From the NCBI GenBank assembly GCA_937978655.1, contig CALJUX010000050.1, forward strand, positions 1 to 64,000: 64,000 nucleotides of DNA, in the 5' to 3' direction. Numbering within the stretch: the stretch's first letter is position 1; every line of letters begins with the position of its first letter. The notes beneath the pieces are model-generated. The model made no database searches. It was not told the origin of the DNA and saw nothing but the letters and a program-made list of their open reading frames with translations. This DNA is from an uncultured Chromatiaceae bacterium (lineage in GTDB: Bacteria; Pseudomonadota; Gammaproteobacteria; Enterobacterales; Alteromonadaceae). Shown here one piece after another: positions 43,617-52,981 of the stretch. The position numbers and the translations under genes are program-made.

Positions 43617-44974
43617 CGCAAATGATCTCCCAGCAAAAACTGCAGCGCCTGATCCATCCGCAGTTGCTGCGGATAGGCGGGCGCCGGCCCGACCAATGGT
43701 AAAAATTCCGGAAAGGCAAACTGATGATGGCTGAATAATTGTGGCGATGGCATCGACATTGGCACCTCACCCGGATACCAGGTTTGTAATTCGCCGGTCG
43801 ATGCGAGATAACCGCGCAAACAAGGCGTTTGCCCCTCTGCGGTCTGCACCTGACCAAACTCAGCACTGACCACTGCGGCAACCGCCAGCGCTTCGGTGTC
43901 GCAGCGCTGATAACGCTGCTGGTACAACGGTTGCTGCAACATCTGCTGCAGTAATAACAACAAGTTACGATGTTGATCCGGTGTCAGTAAATCAGCTTTC
44001 GACGCGACAAATAACACTTTATCAATGCGGGGTTTAAACAGCCGGCGCCACCAGCTGTCCGGGCCGTAAGAGAAATGCTGCATAATTAACATCAGCGCCT
44101 GCTGCAGCTGCAGCAGTGCATGGTGGCCATGATTTAAGGCGCCCAGACAATCTGCCAGAATCACTTGCCGGTCCAGCCCGGCAAAATAGTCGCGATAAAA
44201 CGGCGCCACTACTTGCTGCTGATAATCCGCAAAGTTCTGCCGGAGCTGACGGTGCAGCGCATGATCTGCACCGAGCTGAGCGGGTAACAACGGAAAAAGT
44301 TGTAGCAGCGGCGCCCCGGCCAGCTCAGCCGGCCTTAATAAACGTCCGGGTTGCAGGATCACGGCCAGTTGTTGCTGTTTGAGCACGGTCAGCAGCTGCT
44401 GATACAAGTCGGTCAGGTGTTGCAGCTGTAATGCGCTCAGGCTGCCATCAGCCTGCGCCAGTGCCTGACGAAACGGCTCGGCGTGCTGCCGCAACAGAGC
44501 GCTGTCCAACATCGACCAGACGCTCTCACACCATTGGGCATAATCCAGCTGCAACATTGGCAAATCTAACAGCCATTCGCCCGGATAATCGGTGATCTCC
44601 AGCGTCAGACTTTGCCAGTCCCGCAATTTTTGTTTCAAAGGATGTTGCGGCCGATAGCGTAACTGCAGGGTAATTTGGCTCAGCGCTGTTGTCGATGCCG
44701 GCCACTGGCCCTGCTGCAACTGCTGCAGATTCAGCTCAAAAGGAAAACGTGGGCGCTGTGTAACCAGGTTCGGCACGCAAAGACCACCCAGATAACGCTG
44801 TTGCTGCATCACCTGAAAAAACGGCAGCTGCTGTGGCTGCGTCAGCTGGTGAATCAAACTGGTCAGAAATGCAGTTTTACCTGCACCACTGACCCCGGTG
44901 ATGCCGACACGAAGGTGTTGATTCGCCAGGCGTTGGCCAAAAGTTCGGGCACGGCCTGGCAGGTGCAATTCCAT
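43613..44974 (-). CDS. ycjX: YcjX-family (DUF463) P-loop GTPase-like stress protein
   Basis: 453 residues. Walker A is GITGVSGAGKTAFLTSL at about 24-40. Later family motifs are ITDYPGEWLLDLPML, ILADCLGALNHG, VLFVASKADLLTPDQH (an NKxD-like base-recognition site, here SKAD) and VVSAEFGQVQ. Its role in phage-shock/envelope stress is known mostly from co-regulation. It is co-transcribed with ycjF and lies 45 bases after pspC, so it is likely the fourth gene of the psp operon. Confidence 0.93.
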   Translation of the reverse strand: MELHLPGRARTFGQRLANQHLRVGITGVSGAGKTAFLTSLIHQLTQPQQLPFFQVMQQQRYLGGLCVPNLVTQRPRFPFELNLQQLQQGQWPASTTALSQITLQLRYRPQHPLKQKLRDWQSLTLEITDYPGEWLLDLPMLQLDYAQWCESVWSMLDSALLRQHAEPFRQALAQADGSLSALQLQHLTDLYQQLLTVLKQQQLAVILQPGRLLRPAELAGAPLLQLFPLLPAQLGADHALHRQLRQNFADYQQQVVAPFYRDYFAGLDRQVILADCLGALNHGHHALLQLQQALMLIMQHFSYGPDSWWRRLFKPRIDKVLFVASKADLLTPDQHRNLLLLLQQMLQQPLYQQRYQRCDTEALAVAAVVSAEFGQVQTAEGQTPCLRGYLASTGELQTWYPGEVPMSMPSPQLFSHHQFAFPEFLPLVGPAPAYPQQLRMDQALQFLLGDHLR

Positions 44975-45019
44975 TAGTCACTCACTTCCAGCAGTCATAA
45001 AAACGGCCACGGCCGGCGC

Positions 45020-45430
45020 TCACAGTTTGTTAAACTCACGATGTAACTGAAACTTGCTTGAGGTGACATAAGTTTCCATATCACGCAGCCGAAACTCGAT
45101 GCTGTCAAACTGTTGTTTCAAATGATTTAATGCCCGTGGCGGCGCTTCTCCCCGTTGCCAGACGCGGGTTTTCACTTCGACCGGCCGCTCAGTTGCCGCC
45201 TTGACCGGCTCACCACTACGCTGTTCGGCCACCGATTTTTTCTCCAGCACTATCCAGCCCACCAGATACAGCACCGGCAGGATACCGCCGAAACCTAATA
45301 ACACCGACGCCAGCACCACAACCCGGACTAACCATAATTCCCAGCCGAAGTAGTCGGCGATGCCGGCGCAGACCCCGGCGATTTTGCCGTTGCGGTCATC
45401 CCGCAACAGCTCGCGACGTTTGTTACTCAT
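45020..45430 (-). CDS. pspC: Phage shock protein C
   Basis: 136 residues. The PspC domain is RNGKIAGVCAGIADYFGWEL with the helix LVRVVVLASVLLGFGGILPVLYLVGWI, followed by a cytoplasmic or periplasmic C-terminal region of about 70 residues. With PspB it senses inner-membrane stress (secretin mislocalisation) and releases PspF from PspA. I chose ATG 45430 (MSNKRRELLRDD). It overlaps the pspB stop by 8 bases. Confidence 0.93.
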   Translation of the reverse strand: MSNKRRELLRDDRNGKIAGVCAGIADYFGWELWLVRVVVLASVLLGFGGILPVLYLVGWIVLEKKSVAEQRSGEPVKAATERPVEVKTRVWQRGEAPPRALNHLKQQFDSIEFRLRDMETYVTSSKFQLHREFNKL

Positions 45431-45659
45431 GTTTACGCCTCCAGTTAGGAGCGTCAGCATCCAGAATAGCCTCCAACGTTTTAATCCGGTCGGCCATTCG
45501 TTCAGCTTTGGCAGATAAATCATTCAGTTGCGCCAGTTCATGCTCTGACAGGCCTTCTGAAATTTTGCGTTTACTGCGGTAATGCATAATGATCCAGATA
45601 GGCGCAACGAAGACCATAAAGACGATCATCGGTATGGCAAATGCTTCGGTAATTTCCAT
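45423..45659 (-). CDS. pspB: Phage shock protein B
   Basis: 78 residues: one N-terminal membrane helix (AFAIPMIVFMVFVAPIWIIMHY) and a cytoplasmic leucine-zipper-like coiled coil (LSEHELAQLNDLSAKAERMADRIKTL). Partner of PspC. It lies between pspA (25-base gap) and pspC (overlap). Confidence 0.93.
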   Translation of the reverse strand: MEITEAFAIPMIVFMVFVAPIWIIMHYRSKRKISEGLSEHELAQLNDLSAKAERMADRIKTLEAILDADAPNWRRKHE

Positions 45660-45684
45660 CTTAGGCTCCAGAAACGCCTGGTAT

Positions 45685-46353
45685 TCAGGCGTTGTTCTCG
45701 TTGTTCATTTTTGCTTTCAGTGCCGCCAGTTCAGAGTCAATTTTGTCCTGCGCTGCCAGCTCTGCAAATTCGTCGCGCAGAGTCTTTTTACCTAAGTCAT
45801 AAGATTCGACCTGAGCTTCCAGATTGTCGATCTTTTGCTCGTAACGTTCAAATTTGTACATCGCGTCATTTAACCGGGTGCTGTCCAGCGACTTTTTCAC
45901 TTCCAGACGTGATGCCACCGTTTGCTGACGCATCAGCATGGATTTCTGCCGGGCTTTTGCATCGGCTAATTTTTCCTGCAGCTGCGAAACTTCATCCTGC
46001 AACTTGCTGATATGAGTGTCTAAATTTGCGATATCCGCGTTTACAGCAGCAGCCTGATCTGCCGCTTTTTGTTTTTCAACTAAGGCGGAGCGGGCCAAAT
46101 CGTCACGCGCTTTGCTCAGCGCCAATTCCGCTTTGCCCTGCCAGTCGGCCACATCTTCTTCCAGACGTGTGACCACGCGTTGCAGTTCTTTTTTCTCAGC
46201 GATGGTTTTGGCGGACGTGGACCGCACTTCGACCAATGTATCTTCCATTTCCTGAATGATCAGGCGAACCATTTTTTCCGGATCTTCAGCTTTATCTAAC
46301 AATGCGTTGATATTTGAGTTCACGATATCTGAGAAGCGAGAGAAAATACCCAT
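45685..46353 (-). CDS. pspA: Phage shock protein A
   Basis: 222 residues, nearly all coiled coil, of the PspA/IM30 (ESCRT-III-like) family. MGIFSRFSDIVNSNINALLD is the membrane-binding amphipathic helix, and EDPEKMVRLIIQEMEDTLVEVRS is the usual second helix. It binds damaged inner membrane and, when unstressed, inhibits PspF. First gene of pspABC-ycjX-ycjF. A sigma-54-type promoter lies 44-60 bases upstream. Confidence 0.96.
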   Translation of the reverse strand: MGIFSRFSDIVNSNINALLDKAEDPEKMVRLIIQEMEDTLVEVRSTSAKTIAEKKELQRVVTRLEEDVADWQGKAELALSKARDDLARSALVEKQKAADQAAAVNADIANLDTHISKLQDEVSQLQEKLADAKARQKSMLMRQQTVASRLEVKKSLDSTRLNDAMYKFERYEQKIDNLEAQVESYDLGKKTLRDEFAELAAQDKIDSELAALKAKMNNENNA

Positions 46354-46396
46354 GATGTTTACCTCGTTTGGTGTCTGATTGAGTCAGATAACCTTA

Positions 46397-46413
46397 TTCA
46401 GGAACCTTGCCAA
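46397..46413 (-). promoter_or_regulatory. Sigma-54 promoter of the psp operon
   Basis: Minus-strand TTGGCAAGGTTCCTGAA keeps the -24 GG and the G at -12 with correct spacing, although the usual final C is A. The position before pspA and the divergent pspF support it. PspF sites should lie between here and 46537. Confidence 0.65.
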
Positions 46414-46537
46414 CTCTAAAAATACACATAAACATTTGTTTTTATTGAATTTAATTTATTTTTAATAAATGCTGTTGCCAATCTCGACTTTCAAATAGAC
46501 TACTAATTAGCAAATTTAACCACTTAATGGCAGCTAA

Positions 46538-47629
46538 ATGGCACGAGCATTTCAACAAGACAATCTGATAGGCCAATCTAACAGTTTTCTGAACGTTTTG
46601 GATCAGGTGTCCCAAATCGCCCCGCTGAACAAGCCCGTGCTGATTATCGGTGAGCGCGGTACAGGCAAAGAGCTGATCGCCGCACGGCTGCATTATTTGT
46701 CACAGCGCTGGGATCAGAATTATCTGACACTGAACTGTGCGTCGTTAAATGAAAACCTGCTGGAAAGTGAATTATTTGGCCACGAAGCCGGTGCCTTCAC
46801 CGGCGCCAGTAAGCGCCATGAAGGGCGTTTTGAACGCGCAAACTTCGGCACACTGTTTCTCGATGAGCTGGCCAATACTCCGGGACTGGTGCAGGAGAAG
46901 CTGCTGCGGGTGATTGAATATGGCGAATTTGAGCGCGTCGGCGGCAGCCGGCCAATCAAAGTCGATGTACGCCTGGTCTGTGCAACGAACGAAGACTTAC
47001 CGGGCATGGCGGAACGTGGTGAGTTTCGCGCCGACTTATTAGACCGGCTGGCATTTGACGTGATCACCTTGCCACCGATGCGCGAGCGCCGCGAAGATAT
47101 CATGCAGCTGGCGGAGCATTTTGCGATTAATATGGCGCGCGAACTGAATTTTGAGCTGTTCAGCGGCTTCAGTGACAAAGCCAAACGCCAGCTCCTGGAC
47201 TATGACTGGCCAGGTAACGTGCGGGAGTTGAAAAACGTGGTTGAACGCAGCGTGTACCGTAGCAACAATCCTTATGTGCCGGTCCATGACATTCTGTTTG
47301 ATCCCTTCGCATCCCCCTTTCGGCCGCAAGCCAGGGTCCGCACTCTGGATCGTCAGCAAAGTGCACCAATACCCGCGGTCTCTGCTGCGCCGGTTATGCC
47401 TGCCACGACACCACAAGCCCCTGTCTCAGCAGGTGCAACACTGCAGTTTGATTTCTCGCAAATGCAGGATTTTAAGCTGTTATCCGAACACTATGAAGTC
47501 AGCTTGATCAAACAAGCGCTGGCTGCCTGTCAGTACAACCAGAAAAAGACTGCGGATGCGCTCAATCTGACGTATCATCAGCTACGCGGATATATGAAAA
47601 AATACAAACTGTTAGACAGCCAGCAATGA
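46538..47629 (+). CDS. pspF: Psp operon transcriptional activator PspF
   Basis: 363 residues. It has no receiver domain and starts directly with the AAA+ domain: Walker A IGERGTGKELIAARL, intact sigma-54 loop EAGAFTGASKRHEG, Walker B GTLFLDELAN, and arginine-finger region RADLLDRLAFDVITLP. A proline/alanine-rich linker covers about 285-310. A Fis-type helix-turn-helix ends the protein (NQKKTADALNLTYHQLRGYMKK). It activates the divergent psp operon. Its stop overlaps the sapA start (ATGA). Confidence 0.96.
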   Translation: MARAFQQDNLIGQSNSFLNVLDQVSQIAPLNKPVLIIGERGTGKELIAARLHYLSQRWDQNYLTLNCASLNENLLESELFGHEAGAFTGASKRHEGRFERANFGTLFLDELANTPGLVQEKLLRVIEYGEFERVGGSRPIKVDVRLVCATNEDLPGMAERGEFRADLLDRLAFDVITLPPMRERREDIMQLAEHFAINMARELNFELFSGFSDKAKRQLLDYDWPGNVRELKNVVERSVYRSNNPYVPVHDILFDPFASPFRPQARVRTLDRQQSAPIPAVSAAPVMPATTPQAPVSAGATLQFDFSQMQDFKLLSEHYEVSLIKQALAACQYNQKKTADALNLTYHQLRGYMKKYKLLDSQQ

Positions 47630-49236
47630 ATTCAGCTTCTCTGTGTTTTAGCAGCCTGTGTGCGCTGTTGTGGTTAACAGGCTGCAAACCGGTGTCTCCG
47701 GCCAGCGATGCTGCAGGCTTGGTTTATTGTGCGGAAGGCTCACCAGAGAGCTTTAACCCACAACTTGTCACCTCAGGCACCACGATAGATGCCATCAGCC
47801 AACATCTTTATGACCGGTTATTGGATATCGACGCCCTTTCCGGAGCGCTGAAGCCGGCTTTGGCCCAAAGCTGGCAGGTCAGCCCGGATGGACTGGTGTA
47901 TCGGTTTAAACTACGCCACGATGTCACTTTTCACCAAACCGCCTACTTTACACCGTCGCGTGCGTTGAATGCCGAAGACGTGGTCTTTACTTTTAACCGC
48001 ATGTTATTGATTGAACATCCGTTTTTTCAGACCGCCACCGAATATCCTTATTTTGACAGTATTGACTGGCGCCAGCGGGTGCTCAGTGTGAGCGCTGTAA
48101 GTTCGGATGAAGTCGAATTTCGGCTCAGTCAGCCCGACAGCTCGTTTTTATCTGTGCTGGCGACAGATTTCGCCGCAATTTTGTCAGCCGAATATGGCGA
48201 GTTGCTGGCGCGGCAAGATGAAAAACCTCTGTTAGATACCATGCCAATAGGCACTGGGCCTTTTAAGTTCCGCGAATATCAAAAAGACGTGCTGATCCGC
48301 TATTACCGTCATCCCACCTACTGGCGCGCCCATGGTCCGCTGGCACAGCTGGTGATTGATATAGTACCGGACAATACCAAACGTCTGGCCAAACTGTTGA
48401 CACGGGAGTGTGATGTCGCCCCAATTCCGCGCCTGGCTGAGCTACAAATGCTGACCACCCGGGCGGATTTTGGCGTCGATCAGCAGACCAGCATGAATGT
48501 CGGATTTTGGGCCTTTAACACGCAAAAGCCACCGTTTAATCAGGTCAAAGTGCGTCAGGCGCTGGCTTTGGCGATCAATAAACCCAATATCCTGCAGGCG
48601 GTCTATTTTGGTCAGGCCGAAGAAGCAACTTCTGTACTGCCGCCCAATTCCTGGGCCTATCTGGCCGACAGCTCCCGTCGCAGCTTTAACCCACAGCAGG
48701 CACGGCAATTGCTGGCAGAGGCAGGTTATCCAAATGGCTTCAGCCTCGATATCTGGGCCATGCCTGTCCAGCGTATGTACAACCCGAACGCGCAGAAAAT
48801 GGCTGAGCTGATCCAGGCTGACTTAAGCGCCATCGGTGTGCGCGCCAGAATAGTATCCTACGAATGGAACACTTTTCGCCGGAAACTGGGTCAGGGAGAA
48901 CACGACACCGTATTAATAGGCTGGTCCGCCGATAACGCCGATCCGGACAATTTTATGCGCCCGCTGCTGAGCTGTGCAGCCGCAGTCTCAGGTAGCAACA
49001 GAGCAAACTGGTGTGATGAACACTTTGACGAGTTTATCGCCAGCGCACTAAAAACCACCGAGATCCCACAGCGCAGAAGCTACTACTTTGCAGCGCAGCA
49101 GTACCTGCAGGAACAAATGCCGCTGGTCCCTATTGCGCATTCCAAAAGATTTCAGGTCAGAAACAGTGCCGTGAAGGGCGTCAGTATTAATCCCTATGGC
49201 GGTGTCAGTTTTGTTCATGCGGAGAAGACGCCATGA
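47626..49236 (+). CDS. sapA: ABC transporter periplasmic binding protein SapA
   Basis: 536 residues, SBP_bac_5 family (peptide binding). The N-terminal LCALLWLTGCKP gives a lipoprotein cysteine. PALAQSWQVSPDGLVYRFKL and LNAEDVVFTFNRML are family motifs. Sap systems were described for antimicrobial-peptide resistance and, in E. coli, putrescine export by SapBCDF. The substrate here is unknown. Its start overlaps the pspF stop by four bases, so at least part of sap expression depends on pspF transcription. Confidence 0.92.
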   Translation: MNSASLCFSSLCALLWLTGCKPVSPASDAAGLVYCAEGSPESFNPQLVTSGTTIDAISQHLYDRLLDIDALSGALKPALAQSWQVSPDGLVYRFKLRHDVTFHQTAYFTPSRALNAEDVVFTFNRMLLIEHPFFQTATEYPYFDSIDWRQRVLSVSAVSSDEVEFRLSQPDSSFLSVLATDFAAILSAEYGELLARQDEKPLLDTMPIGTGPFKFREYQKDVLIRYYRHPTYWRAHGPLAQLVIDIVPDNTKRLAKLLTRECDVAPIPRLAELQMLTTRADFGVDQQTSMNVGFWAFNTQKPPFNQVKVRQALALAINKPNILQAVYFGQAEEATSVLPPNSWAYLADSSRRSFNPQQARQLLAEAGYPNGFSLDIWAMPVQRMYNPNAQKMAELIQADLSAIGVRARIVSYEWNTFRRKLGQGEHDTVLIGWSADNADPDNFMRPLLSCAAAVSGSNRANWCDEHFDEFIASALKTTEIPQRRSYYFAAQQYLQEQMPLVPIAHSKRFQVRNSAVKGVSINPYGGVSFVHAEKTP

Positions 49237-50252
49237 TATTGCGTTATCTGGCCCGCCGTTTGTTCTTACTCGGCTTTGTGTTTGTTGCCTTAACCGTGTT
49301 TGTGTTCAGCCTGAATTATCTGTTTCCGGGCGATCTGGTCAGTAATCTGACCGGGCTGCGCAACATTACTCCGGAGCAACATCAGACTTTACAGACGTCG
49401 CTCGGGCTGGACCAGAGTTTATGGCAACAATATATCGAATATAACCGGCGTCTGCTGGACGGCAATTGGGGCTTGTCATTTGCCAGCCAGCAGCCTGTGT
49501 TGCAGGAAATCGGCCGGGTGTTGCCGGCAACCCTGGAGCTGGCGTCATATGCCTTATGCCTGAGCCTGCTGGCTGGCATTCCATTGGGCTTGCTGGCCGC
49601 AGTGCGCAAAGACAGCTGGCTGGATAAGTTCATCTCCGGCATGGCGCTGGTGGGCTATTCCTTACCGGTGTTCTGGCTGGCGCTGATTTGTATCATGCTG
49701 TTTTCGTTGCAGCTGGGCTGGCTGCCGACATCAGGCCGGCTTGGCGTGCTGTTTGAAGTACCGACCCAAACCGGTTTTATATTTGCCGATATTCTGCTGG
49801 CAACCGAGATTGACCGCATGGCTGCGGCGCAAAGCGCTTTTCTGCATCTTTTGTTGCCAACGTTGATCCTGGCCAGTTATCCGACCAATGTGATGATCCG
49901 TTTTGTCCGGCATTCTATGCTGGACGTCCTGGAGCAAAACTATATTAAAACTGCCAGAGCCAAAGGATTGTCGCGGCCACAAGTCCTGTACCGCCATGGC
50001 CTGCGCAATGCCTTGTTACCGGTGACCCGGCAGGTCGGTCTGCAGTTCAGCACGCTCATTACACTGGCGATGCTGACCGAGGTGATTTTCTCCTGGCCTG
50101 GTATCGGTCAGTGGTTGATTGACAGTATTTATCAACGAAACTACCCGTCCATTCAGGCCGGTTTACTGGTTGTTTCCAGTCTGGTGATTTGTGTCAATAT
50201 GCTGACAGAGATCCTGCACACGCTGTTTAATCCTCTGGCGCGGAAATTCTGA
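49233..50252 (+). CDS. sapB: ABC transporter permease SapB
   Basis: 339 residues, DppB/OppB-type permease with about six membrane helices. The EAA-loop motif that contacts the ATPases is NYIKTARAKGLSRPQVLYRHG near 240-260. The ending WPGIGQWLIDSIYQRNYPSIQ is typical. Its start overlaps the sapA stop (ATGA) and its stop touches sapC. Confidence 0.93.
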   Translation: MILRYLARRLFLLGFVFVALTVFVFSLNYLFPGDLVSNLTGLRNITPEQHQTLQTSLGLDQSLWQQYIEYNRRLLDGNWGLSFASQQPVLQEIGRVLPATLELASYALCLSLLAGIPLGLLAAVRKDSWLDKFISGMALVGYSLPVFWLALICIMLFSLQLGWLPTSGRLGVLFEVPTQTGFIFADILLATEIDRMAAAQSAFLHLLLPTLILASYPTNVMIRFVRHSMLDVLEQNYIKTARAKGLSRPQVLYRHGLRNALLPVTRQVGLQFSTLITLAMLTEVIFSWPGIGQWLIDSIYQRNYPSIQAGLLVVSSLVICVNMLTEILHTLFNPLARKF

Positions 50253-51145
50253 TGAAAAAATTGCGCTTGTACTACGAAGAATATAACAAGAAGCCCTACC
50301 AGCTGCTGTGGCGCCATTTTATGCCGCAGCATTTTGCCATGTTTGGCCTGATCATCCTCTGCGTGCTGTTGACTATCGCTTTGGTCAGCCCTTTTATGAA
50401 TCCGCATGATCCGTACCTGCAGAATTCTGAACTTTTACTGGTACCGCCCTCGTGGCAGGGCAATGGTCTGGTTTCTTACCCTTTTGGCACCGACGACTTA
50501 GGCCGGGATTTAATGTCACGACTGATGCTCGGTGCCAGCTACAGCTTTGGCCTGGCGATCCTGGCGGTATTGGGCGCAATGCTGGTCGGGATCTTATTGG
50601 GCGCGCTGGCCGGGATGACCCGCGGGGTACAATCCAGCATTTTTAACCATTTGCTGGACCTCGCGCTGACCATTCCAAGCCTGCTGTTAGCGATAGTGAT
50701 TGTGGCTGTGCTCGGACCTGGCCTGCTGAATACAATCTGGGCCATTATGCTGGCGATGTTGCCACAATTTATCCATGGTGTCGGTAATGCTATTCAGCAA
50801 CAACTGAAACAGGATTATGTCGTGGCTTACCGCCTGGATGGTGCGAACAACTGGCAAATCCTTTGGTCTGTGGTGTTGCCGAACCTGTGGGAACCGGTGT
50901 CTCTGCTGTTTACGATGGCACTGTCAACTGCGATCCTGGATATTGCGGCGCTCGGATTTCTCGGTCTTGGCGCACAAGCACCTACCCCGGAATGGGGCAG
51001 TATGATTGCGGACGCGCTGGATTCTATCTATCTGGCGCCCTGGACAGTCGCGCTGCCGGGCTTACTGATTTTTATTACTGTGCTGTCGATTAATCTGGTC
51101 GGTGACGGGTTACACAAAGCGATGAAAAAACGGCGGGAAAGCTGA
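50252..51145 (+). CDS. sapC: ABC transporter permease SapC
   Basis: 297 residues, DppC/OppC-type permease. An N-terminal helix (FGLIILCVLLTIALVSPFM) is followed by five more. The EAA loop is around DYVVAYRLDGANNWQILWSVV. FGTDDLGRDLMSRLMLGASY is the diagnostic N-terminal motif of the C-type subunit. Its start overlaps the sapB stop by one base, and its stop overlaps sapD in the same way. Confidence 0.93.
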   Translation: MKKLRLYYEEYNKKPYQLLWRHFMPQHFAMFGLIILCVLLTIALVSPFMNPHDPYLQNSELLLVPPSWQGNGLVSYPFGTDDLGRDLMSRLMLGASYSFGLAILAVLGAMLVGILLGALAGMTRGVQSSIFNHLLDLALTIPSLLLAIVIVAVLGPGLLNTIWAIMLAMLPQFIHGVGNAIQQQLKQDYVVAYRLDGANNWQILWSVVLPNLWEPVSLLFTMALSTAILDIAALGFLGLGAQAPTPEWGSMIADALDSIYLAPWTVALPGLLIFITVLSINLVGDGLHKAMKKRRES

Positions 51146-52146
51146 TGCAGTTATTGGATATCCGCAATCTGACGCTGGAACTGGAAACACCGGACGGTAT
51201 TGTCCGCGCGGTAGATCGCGTCAACCTATCGCTCAGGGAAGGAGAGATCCGCGGGCTGGTTGGCGAATCAGGCTCCGGCAAAAGCCTGATCGCCAAAGCG
51301 ATCATGGGGGTTCTGCATCAACGCTGGCATATCTCAGCAGACCGCTTCAGCTGGTGTGGCGAGGATTTGCTGCGCCTGCCCTACCAACGGCAACGTGAAA
51401 TCATTAGCCGTGATATCGCCATGATTTATCAGGAACCGAGCCGAAGCATGGACCCGACCGCGCCGATTGGCGAACAACTGGCCGAATCGGTGCCGGATCA
51501 TCTGGTTGAAGGTGTTTCCTGGTGGCAACGCGGTTTCTTTCGCCGTAAACGGGCGATTAACCTGCTGCATAAAGTCGGGATCCGTGACCATCAGTCGGTG
51601 TTAAACAGCTACCCTTATCAGCTTTCTGAAGGGGTGTGCCAGAAAATTTCTATCGCGATGGCGATTGCCAAAGCACCGAAACTGTTGATCGCAGACGAAC
51701 CGACGACCGCATTGGAAAGTACCACTCAGGCGCAGTTATTTCGCTTACTGGCGAGTTTTAATCAACTCAAGGGCACGTCGATTCTGCTGATCAGCCACGA
51801 ATTAGAAACCGTCGCCAGAAACACGGATACGCTCAGTGTATTGTATTGCGGTCAGCTGGTTGAAGCCGGCGATACTGCTGAACTGTTAAAAAATCCGCGC
51901 CATCATTATACCGATGCGCTGATCCGCAGCGTACCTGAATTTCAGCCAGAACTGGCGTTCAAGCAGCAGCTGTATGCCTTACACGGCAGTATTCCAACCT
52001 TGCAGCATCTGCCGATCGGCTGCCGGCTTGGGCCGCGCTGCCCCAATGCACGCAAAGAATGCGTCAAGACACCACAGCTGGAACGGCAACAGAATCACTT
52101 TTACAGCTGCCATTTCCCGTTACAGAGGAGTGCTGACGATGAGTGA
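51145..52146 (+). CDS. sapD: ABC transporter ATPase SapD
   Basis: 333 residues. Walker A is GESGSGKSLIAKAIMG, and Walker B is LLIADEPTTALE. The signature motif is unusual, LSEGVCQKISIAMAIA, instead of LSGGQ, as also seen in enteric SapD. A C-terminal oligopeptide-transporter segment has the cysteines CRLGPRCPNARKEC. E. coli SapD has also been linked to Trk potassium uptake. It overlaps sapF by 8 bases. Confidence 0.93.
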   Translation: MQLLDIRNLTLELETPDGIVRAVDRVNLSLREGEIRGLVGESGSGKSLIAKAIMGVLHQRWHISADRFSWCGEDLLRLPYQRQREIISRDIAMIYQEPSRSMDPTAPIGEQLAESVPDHLVEGVSWWQRGFFRRKRAINLLHKVGIRDHQSVLNSYPYQLSEGVCQKISIAMAIAKAPKLLIADEPTTALESTTQAQLFRLLASFNQLKGTSILLISHELETVARNTDTLSVLYCGQLVEAGDTAELLKNPRHHYTDALIRSVPEFQPELAFKQQLYALHGSIPTLQHLPIGCRLGPRCPNARKECVKTPQLERQQNHFYSCHFPLQRSADDE

Positions 52147-52906
52147 TTTGATTGAAGTCCGTGATCTCGGTAAAACCTATCGTAAGGCGACTGGCTTTTT
52201 TAATCACAAAGAAATCATCGCATTGCAGGGGGTCAGTTTCAGGTTGCAGGCGGGCGAAACCTTAGCGGTGGTTGGTGAAACCGGCTCGGGCAAAAGCACA
52301 CTGGCGAAACTGCTGGTCGGCATTGAGCAGCCGGATCAAGGCGAAATTTGGTATGCGGGCCATCAAATCAACTGCAACCAGTACCGGAAAACCAATCAAT
52401 TTATCCGTTACATTTTTCAGGATGCAGCACGCTCGTTAAACCCCAATCAAAAAATCGCTGAGATCCTGCATGCGGTGCTGCGTTACAGCACTGTGCTGAG
52501 TTTTAGCCAACGCGAGCAGAAAATCAGCCAGACGTTGCGATTGCTCGGGCTACTGAATGAACATGCCAATTATTATCCGCATATGTTTTCCGGTGGCCAA
52601 CTGCAACGGGTCGCTCTGGCCCGTGCACTTATCCTCGACCCCAAAGTCCTGATCCTTGACGAAGCGCTGACCGCTTTGGACCCTTCCCTGCGGGCGCAAA
52701 TTGTTAATTTACTGCTGGAACTACAGCAAAACACCGGCATTGCGTATCTGCTGATCACCAATCAATTAAGGCTGGTCCGCCATTTTGCCGATCATACGTT
52801 GGTTCTGCACCGTGGTCAGTGCCTGGACTACGGCCCGACCGCCCAGGTATTTGCCAGCCCCCAGCATGATTACAGTCGTAAACTGATTAACAGTGCGCAG
52901 TATTAA
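52139..52906 (+). CDS. sapF: ABC transporter ATPase SapF
   Basis: 255 residues. Walker A is GETGSGKSTLAKLLVG, signature FSGGQLQRVALARAL, Walker B VLILDEALTALD. It has a canonical LSGGQ-like motif where SapD does not, so the dimer is asymmetric. I chose ATG 52139 (MSDLIEVRDLGKTYRK). The longer frame is shadow of sapD. Last gene of sapABCDF, followed by a shared terminator. Confidence 0.93.
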   Translation: MSDLIEVRDLGKTYRKATGFFNHKEIIALQGVSFRLQAGETLAVVGETGSGKSTLAKLLVGIEQPDQGEIWYAGHQINCNQYRKTNQFIRYIFQDAARSLNPNQKIAEILHAVLRYSTVLSFSQREQKISQTLRLLGLLNEHANYYPHMFSGGQLQRVALARALILDPKVLILDEALTALDPSLRAQIVNLLLELQQNTGIAYLLITNQLRLVRHFADHTLVLHRGQCLDYGPTAQVFASPQHDYSRKLINSAQY

Positions 52907-52933
52907 GCAACAATAAATACCGCCAGAACCAAT

Positions 52934-52963
52934 AAAAAAAACCAGCAACTGCTGGTTTTTTTA
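52934..52963. terminator. Bidirectional terminator between sapF and ppiD
   Basis: Stem AACCAGCA/TGCTGGTT with flanking A- and T-runs on both sides, in the gap between the convergent stops of sapF and ppiD. It serves both strands. Confidence 0.9.
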
Positions 52964-52981
52964 TCCGGACCACAAACAGCT

